Shown piece by piece: positions 28,622 to 37,915 of a DNA stretch of 64,000 nt. The stretch is from Oscillatoria princeps RMCB-10. GTDB lineage: Bacteria > Cyanobacteriota > Cyanobacteriia > Cyanobacteriales > Oscillatoriaceae. Position 1 is the first letter of the stretch. Each line of letters opens with the position of its first letter. Made by a program: the position numbers and the translations under genes. The stretch is taken from positions 124,001-188,000 of the forward strand of contig JAHHHT010000013.1 in NCBI GenBank assembly GCA_019359235.1, read 5' to 3'. The notes beneath the pieces were generated by a model. That model made no database searches. It saw nothing but the letters and a program-made list of their open reading frames with translations, and was not told where the DNA came from.

Positions 28622-28945
28622 AAGAAACCGGGTTTCTTTAAGGAACCCGGTTTCTGGCCCCATTCAATTGACCCGATAGGATATAGCAGGTCTAAATGAT
28701 TTGCGCAACCGCGCTTGGGTCCAGAACCTCGGTTTCGTAGGGGCGGGCCCCCGTGCCCGCCCTCTTCCGGGGTTCTGAAATTTCCACGAAGGTTATTGAC
28801 GCGCTATATAGCAGTAGACAGCTCAGTAATGGACAGGGCATCTCACTTAGTAGTAGGTATAGGGACAGGCGAGACGCCTGTCCTACGTCCTAACCTAAGT
28901 GGCTACTCAGTACCTCACTAATATGAGAAACGCTATATAATATTT
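28622..28945. repeat. Cluster of three repeat units after rsgA
   Basis: First an AAACCGGGTTTC palindrome (28622-28656). Next a unit with ATATAGC-type ends (about 28680-28805) enclosing a GGGGCGGGCCCCCGTGCCCGCC core. Then a second ATATAGC-ended unit (about 28806-28940) enclosing a GACAGGCGAGACGCCTGTC palindrome (28863-28886). No gene lies here. Confidence 0.7.
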
Positions 28946-28952
28946 GGGCAGC

Positions 28953-29477
28953 CTACTCTTTTTTTTGTTGGGAGACTTTTCCATCGGGGAGGATGGTTGC
29001 ATTGAGGTTGGCGCTGGTTAAGTTGGCTCCATTCAGGTTGGCTTCTCGGAGATTGGTTTGAAATAAGCTGGCACCGTTCAGGTCGGCATTGCTAAGATTT
29101 GCCTGGAGCAGAAACGCTCTATTCAGGCGGACATTTCTCAGGTTGGCACCGCTCAAGTTCGCGCCATTCAGGTAGGCGTTTTCCAGGTCGGAACCGGCTA
29201 GATTGGTGTTGCTCAAGTTGGCTTTTCTGAAGTTGGTGCGGATGAGGATTGCGCCGGAAAGATCCGCACCGGAGAGGTCGGCACCCTCCAGGTAGGAACC
29301 GCGCAAATCGGCTTTGCTGAGGTTGGCTCCGCTCAAATTAGCGCCGCTCAAATTGCACATTTTGCATTCTTTTGTTTCCAGAAGTCGTTTAACGTGCGCG
29401 TCATTTTGTGCGACAGCCGGTGCTGTTAAACTGATGCCGGTGAGCAGGGTAGTGAGGGCGAGGATTGGTAATTTCAT
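28953..29477 (-). CDS. Exported pentapeptide-repeat protein
   Basis: A 174-residue protein. Residues 1-23 are a signal peptide (LALTTLLTGISLTAPAVAQ). From residue 42 on it is a run of about 24 A(D/N)LxX pentapeptides (GANLSGANLSKADLRG and onward), which fold as a right-handed quadrilateral beta-helix. Two cysteines (CKMC) sit just before the repeats. The signal peptide suggests a periplasmic or lumenal location, as in several cyanobacterial pentapeptide proteins. Function unknown. Confidence 0.9.
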   Translation of the reverse strand: MKLPILALTTLLTGISLTAPAVAQNDAHVKRLLETKECKMCNLSGANLSGANLSKADLRGSYLEGADLSGADLSGAILIRTNFRKANLSNTNLAGSDLENAYLNGANLSGANLRNVRLNRAFLLQANLSNADLNGASLFQTNLREANLNGANLTSANLNATILPDGKVSQQKKE

Positions 29478-29511
29478 GTGGGGTTCACTCTTGCTGCGAT
29501 TCGGGGGGGTT

Positions 29512-30147
29512 TCAACGGCGTGCGAATAAGGCGCGATACACCGGCTCTCCCCGCTCTAGGGTGGAGAGTTCGCGCTCGGTGGGCACCGGCATGGGGTTTT
29601 CTGCAGTCCACTCTCCGCTGTGCGTTTTCGCAAAGGCTGGGTGGGAGTTGAAGCGAGCGCAGATTTCTCTGGCGACGGCTTCAACATCAGATTGGATGAA
29701 AACCTGTGCGCCGGGGATGAGATAGGTGGCTATCTCGTCTACCATTGCCGGTTGCACCATGCGGCGTTTTTGGTGCCGGTGTTTGAACCAGGGATCGGGA
29801 AATTGGATGGTGACGCGCTGCAAGGTGCCGGCTGGTAAAGATTCTAGCAAAGGTTTGAGGGAGTTATTGGCGTTGCAGAATAGGTAGTGGAGGTTGGTTA
29901 AACCGAGCTGGTTGCGGGATGCGAGCGCTTGCTCGACCAGGGGTTCGCGGATTTCCATCCCGAGGAAGTTCCAGTCGGGCATAAGTTGAGCCATGCTGAG
30001 CAAAAACCGCCCCCACCCGCACCCGATATCGAGATGCACCGGCTGGGTTGGGTTAGCGTACACTTCAGTCCAGTCGGGTGGGGAAGCCGGTGTTTGATAG
30101 ATGTTGCTCAGTGGGTTGACGTGCTGGCGCACTCGTACTCGTACCAA
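29512..30147 (-). CDS. trmB: tRNA (guanine-N7)-methyltransferase TrmB
   Basis: A 211-residue SAM-dependent enzyme that methylates G46 in tRNA variable loops. Motifs: SAM site LDIGCGWGRFL (about residue 40), MEIREPLVEQA, and the family block QFPDPWFKHRHQKRR (about 114). I place the start at TTG 30147: AGGAGG (30156-30161) lies 8 bases upstream, and the N-terminus VRVRVRQHVNPL matches the family. The frame is open to an ATG at 30207, but that start has no ribosome site and adds 20 foreign residues. Confidence 0.93.
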   Translation of the reverse strand: MVRVRVRQHVNPLSNIYQTPASPPDWTEVYANPTQPVHLDIGCGWGRFLLSMAQLMPDWNFLGMEIREPLVEQALASRNQLGLTNLHYLFCNANNSLKPLLESLPAGTLQRVTIQFPDPWFKHRHQKRRMVQPAMVDEIATYLIPGAQVFIQSDVEAVAREICARFNSHPAFAKTHSGEWTAENPMPVPTERELSTLERGEPVYRALFARR

Positions 30148-30393
30148 TGTTTGTACCTCCTGTTTGGATTGTGAGCTGCCGGTGCCTATTTTAGCAATAA
30201 ATGCCATCGGGATAGCGGCTCACCCTGAATGTCAAGGCACCTGGTTTCTTTAAGAAAGCCGGTGTCTCAACAGGGGGAAATGTTTTGCAGGGGCGGGGTT
30301 CCGGGGCAAAAGTTACTTTGTTAGGCTACAGTAGGGTTGCCCGACAGTCGCTTCTGTTTTATAATATAAGGAGACTCACCAAGGAGTTATGGT

Positions 30394-30963
30394 ATGAGCC
30401 AAACGGTAACTGACAGAGTGCGATGGACTGTCGCGGACATAGACCTCTTACCCGCAAGTGAGGGGACGCGATATGAAATTATAGATGGAGAATTGTATAT
30501 GACAAGAGCGCCTCACTGGAGACATCAGCGAACTTGCGGTAAAATCTTCAGAGCGCTTGATGACTGGTCAGAATCCAGCGGTCTAGGGCAAGCAAGCATC
30601 ACGGCTGGGGTGCTGTTTAGCGAGTCGGACAATGTCATACCAGATGTGGTTTGGGCTAGCAATGAAAGATTAGCCGCACTGCTAGACGAGGCGGGACACC
30701 TGACCGGCGCACCAGAGTTAGTGGTGGAGGTGCTGTCGCCGGGGAAAGAGAATGAAGGGCGAGACAGAGAAGCTAAACTAAAGCTCTATTCATCGCGGGG
30801 GGTTCAGGAGTATTGGATTGCCGATTGGCGTTTGCGACAAGTTCAGATCTACCGGCGGGAAAATGCCAAGCTTGTGTTAATTGCGACCCTGCTGAATGGG
30901 GATGAAATTAGTTCGCCTCTGCTGTCCGGGTTTAGCTGTCCTGTGGCGCGGTTTTTTGGGTAG
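30394..30963 (+). CDS. Uma2 family (DUF820) putative endonuclease
   Basis: A 189-residue protein of the Uma2/DUF820 family, which has a PD-(D/E)XK nuclease fold and is strongly expanded in cyanobacteria. Visible: the opening RYEIIDGELYM, PDVVWAS (catalytic Asp region, about residue 88), APELVVEVLSPG (Glu, about 112) and the later EYWIAD. No partner gene is adjacent. Biological role is unsettled; transposon-derived or defence functions have been proposed for the family. Confidence 0.88.
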   Translation: MSQTVTDRVRWTVADIDLLPASEGTRYEIIDGELYMTRAPHWRHQRTCGKIFRALDDWSESSGLGQASITAGVLFSESDNVIPDVVWASNERLAALLDEAGHLTGAPELVVEVLSPGKENEGRDREAKLKLYSSRGVQEYWIADWRLRQVQIYRRENAKLVLIATLLNGDEISSPLLSGFSCPVARFFG

Positions 30964-31093
30964 AGGTGGGGGGAGTGTCTGCCATCAGCTTCCTTGTTAC
31001 CGAGTTGTTGTTGACTCGCTGGCTGTCGTTCTGGGTGAGGCTTGCCCGGCACGCCTATGGGGATTCCAGGGGCAAGCCGGTGGGGAATGCCCA

Positions 31094-31501
31094 TCATGCC
31101 GGCAACTCCCAGTCCTCTAACCGCAGTCCATCAACCCGACTGAACTCACGGGTGTTGTGAGTGACTATAATTAAGTTGTTGGCGAGTGCGATAGCGGCAA
31201 TCTGGAGGTCGTAAGGCCCGATGGGTGTGCCCAAAGCAGCCAGTTGAGCGCGAATCCGACTGGAAATTATGGCAGCTCGGTCATCAAAGGGTAAAGATAT
31301 AAAACGGTTGAGAAATTCTTGCTGTAGGGCAAGCGTTCGCTCTGGATTATTGCTTCTCATCGCCCCATAAAATAGCTCAGCCTTGACAATCGAACAGACA
31401 GCCACATCCTCTGGGGATAGAGTTTCTAACCGGCTGCGAACACCAGACATCGGGCGATTGAGATAAACAATACAGGCATTGGTATCTAGCAAATAAATCA
31501 C
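31094..31501 (-). CDS. VapC-type PIN-domain toxin
   Basis: A 135-residue PIN-fold ribonuclease. Acidic metal ligands are visible: LLDTN at residue 4-8, KAELFYG near 41 and YDLQIAA near 100, with a final THNTREF segment. Such toxins cut tRNA or rRNA when freed from their antitoxin. The start overlaps the stop of the antitoxin gene by four bases, the classic coupled order. Confidence 0.92.
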   Translation of the reverse strand: MIYLLDTNACIVYLNRPMSGVRSRLETLSPEDVAVCSIVKAELFYGAMRSNNPERTLALQQEFLNRFISLPFDDRAAIISSRIRAQLAALGTPIGPYDLQIAAIALANNLIIVTHNTREFSRVDGLRLEDWELPA

Positions 31502-31782
31502 AGTAGCTCCTCGCGCTCCTCATATTCCCCTTGTGGCCACCGGACTATTGGGTCATCTTGCAAACATCCAGCAGTATTCTCAAAGAAACCAGGAGGCCAT
31601 CCTAATTCTTCAGGCGTTTTGGCACCGGCATTCGCCTCAGGTTTGTCAGCCGGTTTGACTTGCGCCGCTTCCTCCAGGATGTGCTTTAATTCCGCTTCCA
31701 GCGTTCGCCCGTGTTCCCTAGCAAGCGCTTCCAGTCTCTCTACCAACGCCTGGTCTAAATCTTCGATAATAAGTTGAGCCAT
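31498..31782 (-). CDS. FitA/VapB-type ribbon-helix-helix antitoxin
   Basis: A 94-residue antitoxin. Residues 1-40 form a ribbon-helix-helix DNA-binding domain (QLIIEDLDQALVERLEALAREHGRTLEAELK), the FitA-like type. The acidic, Trp-containing tail (DDPIVRWPQGEYEEREE) probably wraps the toxin active site. It precedes the PIN toxin and is likely to repress its own operon. Confidence 0.9.
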   Translation of the reverse strand: MAQLIIEDLDQALVERLEALAREHGRTLEAELKHILEEAAQVKPADKPEANAGAKTPEELGWPPGFFENTAGCLQDDPIVRWPQGEYEEREELL

Positions 31783-31873
31783 TTTTCTTACCTCCTTGTG
31801 CTATCATTATAGATGAATTATAGATGAAACGTGGCAGATTGCACCGGCAAGATCCCTGCCCTACAAAAAAGGC

Positions 31874-31992
31874 GTAGGACAGGCGTCTCGCCTGTCCCAA
31901 TCCCAATCCCAAAAAGACGTAGGACAGGCGTCTCGCCTGTCCTCTCACCTGTCCCAATCCCAAAAGACGTAGGACAGGCGTCTCGCCTGTCC
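31874..31992. repeat. Three tandem copies of the GTAGGACAGGCGTCTCGCCTGTCC palindrome
   Basis: Copies at about 31874-31897, 31919-31942 and 31969-31992, separated by variable CCCAATCCCAAAA-type linkers. They lie between the antitoxin start and the end of the TldE gene. The reading frames here are merely repeat translation. Confidence 0.9.
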
Positions 31993-32030
31993 TCCCGCCT
32001 GTCCTCATGTCCTCAAAATCAGTCAGAGAC

Positions 32031-33374
32031 TCACTCGCCGGTAATCGACAGCCCCTCAACCCAAATTCGCGGGCACACCCCACCAGGAGTCAGTTCCGCC
32101 TCTTGTTCCACAAAAACAATCGATTTCAGGACTTCTAAAAAGTCTCCCGCAACCGTTGCTGAGTCAATGCTCGTCAATTTCCCATTTGACACCATCCAGC
32201 CGTCAAACGGCAGAGAAAACGAGCCTTGCAGCGCTTTAACTCCCGCGTGTAGCGCTTGCAAATCGTCGATAAAAATAACATTATCGGCGCTCGCAAGGCT
32301 GCACTCCTTTTCCGCCGGCTTTCCTGGAAAGACGTGATAGAAGTGCGAGCCAACCGTCACTTTCGCGCCCATATTCCCGTGTCCCGTGGGCTGGGCGTTC
32401 AGCCTTTTGGCCGTACCGGCACTGTGCAGGAAGCCGGTTAAAACCCCCTCCTCAATCAGCGAAACCCGGCGGGTAGGCGTTCCTTCCCCATCAAAAGTCT
32501 CCGCTCCTACGTTAGCGGGATGCAGCGCATCATCGCACACCGACAGCAGGGGAGAAGCAATTGGCGCGCCCAGGGATTCAGGAGTGGACAGGCTTTGCTT
32601 GTCCAGAATATTCTGAGCGTTGAAAATGTTGGAAAAAGCTCCCAGCAAGCTCAAGAAAGCCTCCGGCGAGAAAACCACAGTATATTTCCCAGACTTGACC
32701 TTTTGATAATTCAAGTGGCTGATAGTTTTATCGGCGGCTTCTTTCAGGCACCCCTGAAGATCCAGCAGGTCCAGACTGCGGCTGATTCTGAAAGCGCCGG
32801 CGCTGCGAGGCTTTTTCCCTTCTTCCTCTGTTTTGGTGTAAAGATAGAGCGATGCGTAGGAGCGCGATTCATTCCGGAGAGCGCTGCCGCTGTTGAGATA
32901 AAATCTGTCTATATCTCGTTGCGACAGCCCGTTATAGGGCACTCCTTTAATAGCCGGGTGAGCCGACAGCAGCTCTTTTTCAGCACCAATCAAGGTTTCT
33001 AGCAGTTTTGCCACCGGCACTTGCGGCGCTTTCTCGCTAGGGATGTCTGCTGCCAGCGGCGCGTCAGCCTCCGGGCTAAAATCCGGCACGTTTTCCTTGA
33101 CGCCAAAAAAACTCGCCTCGTAAGCAGTTTTCAGTGCCATTTCAAGCCCTTTCGGGTCTACATCTGTCGTGCTGGTGACGCCCATTGTCTGCTCTTCATT
33201 CCACACCCGAACCGTCACGCTAGAACGATTGGAGGCTTTGACTTGTTTGGGCTCCCCCCCATCTACTTGCACGCTGCTTTCATCTACAGTTGCCCCATAG
33301 ATGTCAAATTTCTTGATGCCAAGCTGACCGGCTATTTCGCGAGCGTGAGTTGCAATATCCTCGATCTTCGTCAC
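32031..33374 (-). CDS. TldE/PmbA subunit of the TldD/TldE metalloprotease
   Basis: A 447-residue protein of the TldD/PmbA family. It lacks the HExxxH zinc motif of its neighbour and carries PmbA-like features: an opening ARELAGQLGI-like helix, DALHPANVGAETFDGEGTPTRR (about residue 285) and the late GSFSLPFDGWMVSNGK. In other bacteria TldE pairs with TldD to degrade unstructured peptides and mature peptide natural products or CcdA antitoxin. It sits 127 bases downstream of tldD on the same strand, so the two are probably one operon. No peptide precursor gene is evident nearby. Confidence 0.92.
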   Translation of the reverse strand: MTKIEDIATHAREIAGQLGIKKFDIYGATVDESSVQVDGGEPKQVKASNRSSVTVRVWNEEQTMGVTSTTDVDPKGLEMALKTAYEASFFGVKENVPDFSPEADAPLAADIPSEKAPQVPVAKLLETLIGAEKELLSAHPAIKGVPYNGLSQRDIDRFYLNSGSALRNESRSYASLYLYTKTEEEGKKPRSAGAFRISRSLDLLDLQGCLKEAADKTISHLNYQKVKSGKYTVVFSPEAFLSLLGAFSNIFNAQNILDKQSLSTPESLGAPIASPLLSVCDDALHPANVGAETFDGEGTPTRRVSLIEEGVLTGFLHSAGTAKRLNAQPTGHGNMGAKVTVGSHFYHVFPGKPAEKECSLASADNVIFIDDLQALHAGVKALQGSFSLPFDGWMVSNGKLTSIDSATVAGDFLEVLKSIVFVEQEAELTPGGVCPRIWVEGLSITGE

Positions 33375-33418
33375 AGTGATACCCCTTTTGTGTTTTTAGT
33401 CTAATTCTACCCGGCACC

Positions 33419-33495
33419 CCTTCCCCCTCCCCGTTAACGGGGAGGGGGAGAATTATTCCCTTTCCCCCGCACCGGGCGGGGGAAAGGGGGTGGGG
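33419..33495. repeat. GC-rich palindrome pair between tldD and tldE genes
   Basis: Two hairpins of the CCCTCCCCG...CGGGGAGGG type (33419-33449 and about 33462-33495) inside the 127-base gap. They may attenuate transcription between the genes. Confidence 0.65.
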
Positions 33496-33501
33496 TTCAA
33501 C

Positions 33502-34986
33502 TTACCGGCCACCCACGGTGATAGAATCAACCTTAATGTGAGGCTGTCCTACCGTCGTGTAAATACTGCCGCTGACTGAACCGCAGAAACCGGCAGCCAG
33601 CGCCAAATCTTGAGAGCACATGGAAATTTTATTCATAATCTCCTTGGCTTCCCCGATCAGGGTGGCTCCCTTCAGCGGTTTGGTGACTTTTCCACCCTCA
33701 ATCAGATAGGCTTCTTCTACGGCAAAGTTGAACTGACCCGTAGCTCCCACACTACCGCCACCCATCTTTTTACAGTAAATGCCTTTGTCGATGGATGCAA
33801 ACAAGTCTTCCGTGGTGTAGTCTCCCGGCGCAATATAAGTATTGCGCATGCGGCTGGCGGCGGCAAAGGTGTAATTCTGCCGGCGTCCGCTGCCGGTTCT
33901 GGGGTGTCCCGTGCGCAGAGAGCCGGCGCGATCTGCCAAGAAATTCTTGAGCACACCTTTTTCAATCAGCAGGGTTCGCTGCGCCGGCATCCCCTCATCA
34001 TCCATGTCAATCGTCCCGAAAGCTTTGGTCGAAAGCCCCTCATCCCAAGCTGTCAAACTTTCGTGGGCAATTTTCTCGCCTTTCTTGTCGGCAAATGGCG
34101 TAGTTTTGCGCTCAATCTGGGTGGTTTCCAGCAAGTGCCCGCAAGCTTCGTGGAAGATCACCCCGCCAAACTCATTCGCCATCACAATCGGGTAAGTTCC
34201 CGACTCGACATAATCAGCGTAGAGCATTCGCCCTGCGGATTCCGCCACTTCCTCAGCCGCTTCTTCATAATTCCACGAGCGCAGGAAATCTGGCGAGCTA
34301 GTGTCACCGGCACGCTTGGCAATCGACGAGCGTTGAGCGCCATCCGCGCACAAAAGATTGTATCCTACCGATTGAGCCAGTCGAATATCGCGGGCGAAAG
34401 TGCCGTCACTCGCCGCCACCAAAACTTCCTGCCAATCTCGGAAATAGGTCGCTCGCCGCGATTGCACATGACTGGCTTTCTGGTTCAGCAGAGCGTTAGC
34501 ATTCAGGAGAACATCCCCCATTTCCCGCATGGAGCTGCTTTGAGAAAGCCAAGCATCTTTGCCCTTTTTTGTCGCGTAGTCTCGCAGCAGTTCCAGATTG
34601 ATTTCCGGGATAAAGGAGCTGGGAGCCGGCAGTTGCAGCCCCATGATTGACAGACCTTTTTCTAAGGCGGCTTTCAGACCGGAAAATGACAGGTCATTGG
34701 TGCTGACATAGCAGTCAGCCTGCCCTTTGAACACCCGCACACCGGCACCCGTTGAAAGCCGGGGCGAAATGCTGGTAATCGTGTCTTCTTCCGCCAGACA
34801 GCTGATATAATTCACCCGCTCCAAGAAGAATTCGATGAAGTCCGCGCCGGCGGCTCGTCCCAATCCCAGAAGGGTTGACAGGGGAGCCTCCCAGGTTTCA
34901 TCGAAGCGATCCGGGGTGGAGGTGTATTTCAGGCTGGGCAGTTCTCTAGAGAGAAGCAGGGTACTTGGATAGATGGATAGCGTCAT
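33502..34986 (-). CDS. tldD: TldD catalytic subunit of the TldD/TldE metalloprotease
   Basis: A 494-residue zinc protease subunit. The HExxxH motif is intact ([15 protein letters not shown], about residue 263). The conserved [14 protein letters not shown] and the [13 protein letters not shown] region follow. I place the start at ATG 34986, where family-like sequence begins; the frame is open for 43 more codons up to 35115, but that part overlaps the end of the next gene. Works with the TldE subunit at 32031-33374. Confidence 0.93.
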   Translation of the reverse strand: MTLSIYPSTLLLSRELPSLKYTSTPDRFDETWEAPLSTLLGLGRAAGADFIEFFLERVNYISCLAEEDTITSISPRLSTGAGVRVFKGQADCYVSTNDLSFSGLKAALEKGLSIMGLQLPAPSSFIPEINLELLRDYATKKGKDAWLSQSSSMREMGDVLLNANALLNQKASHVQSRRATYFRDWQEVLVAASDGTFARDIRLAQSVGYNLLCADGAQRSSIAKRAGDTSSPDFLRSWNYEEAAEEVAESAGRMLYADYVESGTYPIVMANEFGGVIFHEACGHLLETTQIERKTTPFADKKGEKIAHESLTAWDEGLSTKAFGTIDMDDEGMPAQRTLLIEKGVLKNFLADRAGSLRTGHPRTGSGRRQNYTFAAASRMRNTYIAPGDYTTEDLFASIDKGIYCKKMGGGSVGATGQFNFAVEEAYLIEGGKVTKPLKGATLIGEAKEIMNKISMCSQDLALAAGFCGSVSGSIYTTVGQPHIKVDSITVGGR

Positions 34987-35072
34987 CGGCTGGCGTCCTT
35001 CACAGGGTTGACTGACTTTTGTCCTATGTTCCTCAGTATAGCGAATCGCTAAAATTTTAGCTAGCAAATCCT

Positions 35073-35462
35073 CTAGCGAATCAGGGGACTGCCGTGGTGG
35101 TGGACTAAATACCACTTTCCTCCCAGCAGCTCAAAGATGTTCGTCGCCACCGACTTGGCCTCGATTCTCCTGCCGCCGCTGACTTGGAACACATTCTCTG
35201 CCAGTATAACATAGGCGATAGTGCTGCGCACCTCTGTGGCAATAATCGAGGTTTCGATTTCCAGGTAGCTGGTGTTCTTAAATATCAGCTCCCAAGAGGC
35301 GCGAATATCCTTCCACCCCCGCAGCGCACTGCGTCCGGGGTGAATGCAAAGGCTGCCGGTTCCCTGCGACCACACCGCACTCATCGCTTCGATGTCTTTT
35401 CTCTCAAAGGCTCGGTAAAAAGCCTGGTTGGCTGCTAATACTTCAGTTCGCTCGTCAGTCAT
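35073..35462 (-). CDS. SnoaL-like / NTF2-like protein
   Basis: A 129-residue alpha+beta barrel protein. Seen: [19 protein letters not shown], then [16 protein letters not shown] (about residues 38-55) and the last strand [12 protein letters not shown]. The family covers ketosteroid-isomerase-like and scaffold proteins; none of the catalytic sets is evident. It is immediately upstream of tldD on the same strand. Confidence 0.85.
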   Translation of the reverse strand: MTDERTEVLAANQAFYRAFERKDIEAMSAVWSQGTGSLCIHPGRSALRGWKDIRASWELIFKNTSYLEIETSIIATEVRSTIAYVILAENVFQVSGGRRIEAKSVATNIFELLGGKWYLVHHHGSPLIR

Positions 35463-35524
35463 ATCGATTTGGCAGACAGGGTTTTTTTATTTTAACCGCA
35501 GATGAACGCAGATAAACGCAGATA

Positions 35525-35610
35525 TAGCGTTTTTCATATTGGTGAGGTGCTGAGAAACCCGGTTTCTTAAAGAAACCGGGTTTCTGGGGGGTACTGTCTG
35601 CGTTTATCGT
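35525..35610. repeat. ATATAGC-ended unit with AAACCGGGTTTC palindrome
   Basis: Begins ATATAGCGTTTTTCATATTGGTGAGGT, whose complement recurs at the right end of the unit at 28806-28940. The palindrome core is at 35552-35586. Confidence 0.65.
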
Positions 35611-35624
35611 GCGGGTGCTATTTC

Positions 35625-36644
35625 CTAGCGCCGGTATTCATCGCCGCAGTCGCCTATCAGCTGGTACAAATCCCGCGATTGACCTACCACGGCTTCGATG
35701 CGCCGGTCGTCCTCAGCATCGGGGCTGAAATTAAACACCCTGGCGTTGTCTTCCAAGTGTTGCGATATCCCCAGCCGCGCGCCGACAATTACGCCCCCAA
35801 CTGCCGGTCGATCCAAGATGTAGCGCACCGCCACGTTAGCAATGCTGACTCCATGCTTGCCGGCAATCTCTTTGAGGGCATTCAGCAACTCTTGAAATAG
35901 GCTCCAGCCGCCCCACGCATCCACCATATTCTTGTATTTTCTCAAGCTCACGGTGTAAAGCTCTCCCCCTCGCGGTTCGGGCTGTCCCAGGTACTTTTCT
36001 GACAGCAAGCCGCCACAGAGTGTGCCGTAGGTGAAAAGTTTGATGTCGTGCTGCTGGCAAAACTGGGCCATATTCACTAAAGGCCGGCGATCCACGAGCG
36101 AAAACTGCACCTGGTTGGAGACTATTTTGATGCCGGCGTCAACAATTATTTTCAGGTGTTCCGTATCAAAATTTGTCAGAGCCAGGTGCTTGATTTTGCC
36201 CTCCTGCTGGAGTTCCGCCATGTACTTGAGCGCGTCCAGGTAGTTTTTATCCCGGTACTCCCACCAGTGAAACTGCATCAAGTCCAAGCAGTTCACTCCC
36301 ATCCTTCGCAGGGATATGCCGATATTCTCCTCAACCACCTTGCGCGTCATTTTTGCCGGTCTTGGCACCCACTTGGTAAAAGCTTGCAGGTTGTTGAGAG
36401 CTTCCTCGCCACGGGTGGCGGCTAGCTGACGCCGGAACTCGCCAATAAAATCCTCCGCCGGCCCGTAATGATCTGCCAAGTCCCAAGTCGTGTAACCGGC
36501 ATCCACATACTGAAACATCGTCTGAATGGCGCTTTTTTGGTCAATACGTCCGTGAGCGCCAGACACCTGCCACATGCCATTTAATAGGCGGCAGATATTC
36601 ATATCCGGGGTGAATTGCAGCCGGCTTGATTCGGGTAGCTTCAT
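35625..36644 (-). CDS. Aldo/keto reductase
   Basis: A 339-residue NADPH-dependent (beta/alpha)8 oxidoreductase. The catalytic tetrad is visible: Asp and Tyr in TTWDLADHYGPAE (about residues 53-65), Lys in FTKWVPRP (about 90) and His in MQFHWWEY (about 123). A long-form AKR similar to those using plant-type or sugar-related carbonyls; substrate unknown. It stands alone. Confidence 0.92.
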   Translation of the reverse strand: MKLPESSRLQFTPDMNICRLLNGMWQVSGAHGRIDQKSAIQTMFQYVDAGYTTWDLADHYGPAEDFIGEFRRQLAATRGEEALNNLQAFTKWVPRPAKMTRKVVEENIGISLRRMGVNCLDLMQFHWWEYRDKNYLDALKYMAELQQEGKIKHLALTNFDTEHLKIIVDAGIKIVSNQVQFSLVDRRPLVNMAQFCQQHDIKLFTYGTLCGGLLSEKYLGQPEPRGGELYTVSLRKYKNMVDAWGGWSLFQELLNALKEIAGKHGVSIANVAVRYILDRPAVGGVIVGARLGISQHLEDNARVFNFSPDAEDDRRIEAVVGQSRDLYQLIGDCGDEYRR

Positions 36645-36734
36645 CTTCCAGTCTTGGTTCTCTATAAGGTGGACAGTGTTTCAAACAATTTCCCCTTTAT
36701 CTTATCCCCCCTCTGAGCCTATCGGCTCAGAGGC

Positions 36735-36888
36735 GTAGGACAGGCGGGACGCCTGTCCCAAAAGCGGAAAAGACGCTAAAGGGTGAGGTTCCAATCTCTT
36801 TAGAAGATTTTAACACAGCAGGTAAACTTTTGTACCCCCCCCCGGATAAAACTAGAAACCGGGTTTCTTGAAGAAACCCGGTTTCTGG
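36735..36888. repeat. Two palindromes upstream of the aldo/keto reductase
   Basis: One GACAGGCGGGACGCCTGTC copy (36735-36758) and one AAACCGGGTTTC copy (36853-36888). No gene lies in the 269-base gap. Confidence 0.8.
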
Positions 36889-36913
36889 ATGTTTCTACTT
36901 TACAAACCCGCTC

Positions 36914-37243
36914 TTAGCGCCAGCCTTTTTCAGAACGCTCCAGCACATAAGTGGCGACATCTTCGATTTGCTGTGCGCTTAAGCGGTCTTTGAAAGCGGA
37001 CATATTGTTTTTGCCGTTCGCCACCAGAGAGGCGATCGCCTCAAGTGAATCCATGTTATATTTTTTCAGCGCTTTTTGGCTGAGGTTCTTACCCCGCCGG
37101 ATAATATTGCCCCCGTTCGGGTGACAGCCGGCACAGTGGACGCTAAAAACCTGTGCGCCGCTCGCAGTATCCGCCGCAAAAGCCGGCAAACTCAAGGCAA
37201 CAGTTAGCACTGTCAGCAGTATGGCTGTGAGTATCTTTCTCAA
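36914..37243 (-). CDS. Cytochrome c6-family protein
   Basis: A 109-residue precursor of a soluble c-type cytochrome. A signal peptide covers residues 1-23 (ending ALSLPAFAAD). The heme site CAGCH is at about 37-41 and the axial Met lies in NNMSAF near 80; the tail EKGWR is typical. The insert HPNGGNIIRRGKNLS after the heme site differs from the main PetJ-type c6 and suggests a c6-like paralog. It carries electrons in the thylakoid lumen or periplasm. Confidence 0.88.
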   Translation of the reverse strand: MRKILTAILLTVLTVALSLPAFAADTASGAQVFSVHCAGCHPNGGNIIRRGKNLSQKALKKYNMDSLEAIASLVANGKNNMSAFKDRLSAQQIEDVATYVLERSEKGWR

Positions 37244-37315
37244 CGAACTTCTCCCTCCGCTCAGATATACTTAATGATTAGCATTATAAGCGCAAGCGTT
37301 AACCCGCCGGCTCAA

Positions 37316-37588
37316 TCAAGCACCTTCGTCTTTTGGCATCGCCCACTCTTCGCCGCTCTCCTGCGCTTCTTGCAAAAACAGCAGTGCTAATCTGTTATAT
37401 GTACCCGCCCCGACATATTGAGGGTAGGTGTGAGACCGGCTGTACACCCACACCAACTCCTCTCCGTCATAAATGCGGATGTCTTCAAACAGACTCTTGC
37501 ATTTTGGTTTGAGAGATTTGGCCGCATTCAAGGCATCTGTCCATCTCTCGAATTCTTGGGAGAAACCAGGGGTTATCACTTTAAACAT
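37316..37588 (-). CDS. Small conserved hypothetical protein
   Basis: A 90-residue soluble protein with no recognised domain. It opens FKVITPGFSQEFERWTDALNAAKSLKPKCKS and has a middle strand pair IRIYDGEELVWVYSRS. It lies 72 bases upstream of the cytochrome gene on the same strand, so the two may be co-transcribed. Confidence 0.6.
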   Translation of the reverse strand: MFKVITPGFSQEFERWTDALNAAKSLKPKCKSLFEDIRIYDGEELVWVYSRSHTYPQYVGAGTYNRLALLFLQEAQESGEEWAMPKDEGA

Positions 37589-37733
37589 CGCTCGGCACTT
37601 AGGGTGGTTTTTCTAGGTTGACACAGGAAGGCACGGTTGGCCTGATATACTGGGGTGCGTGACGCTGAGCTGAACTGATATAATAGCGGGATGGGCCAGA
37701 CCGTCACGCATTTAACTGGGGTAATAATAATGA

Positions 37734-37884
37734 TAACTCAAGTTGCTACTTACAAGAGAGTCAGGGGAGATCCCCCCCTAGCCCCCCTTAAAAAGGGGGG
37801 GACATCCTCAAAGCCCCCCTTTTCTTTTTAAGGGGGGTTTGGGGGGATCTGGATGCTTGGGCTTGTAGGTAGCAACTTGGGTTA
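37734..37884. mobile_element. MITE-like element, copy 1 (151 bp)
   Basis: Imperfect terminal inverted repeats: TAACTCAAGTTGCTACTTAC at the left and the complement of TAACCCAAGTTGCTACCTAC at the right. The inside is a second inverted repeat of GATCCCCCC and AAGGGGGG tracts. A close copy is at 42510-42656. No coding capacity and no clear target duplication here. Confidence 0.85.
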
Positions 37885-37915
37885 AGGATACAGTAAGTCA
37901 GGATAAAGTAAATCC

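Noticed and set aside
31718-32083. 121-codon frame downstream of the antitoxin start
   Set aside because: Composed of translated palindrome copies (GETPVLR, GQARRLSY); no conserved protein.
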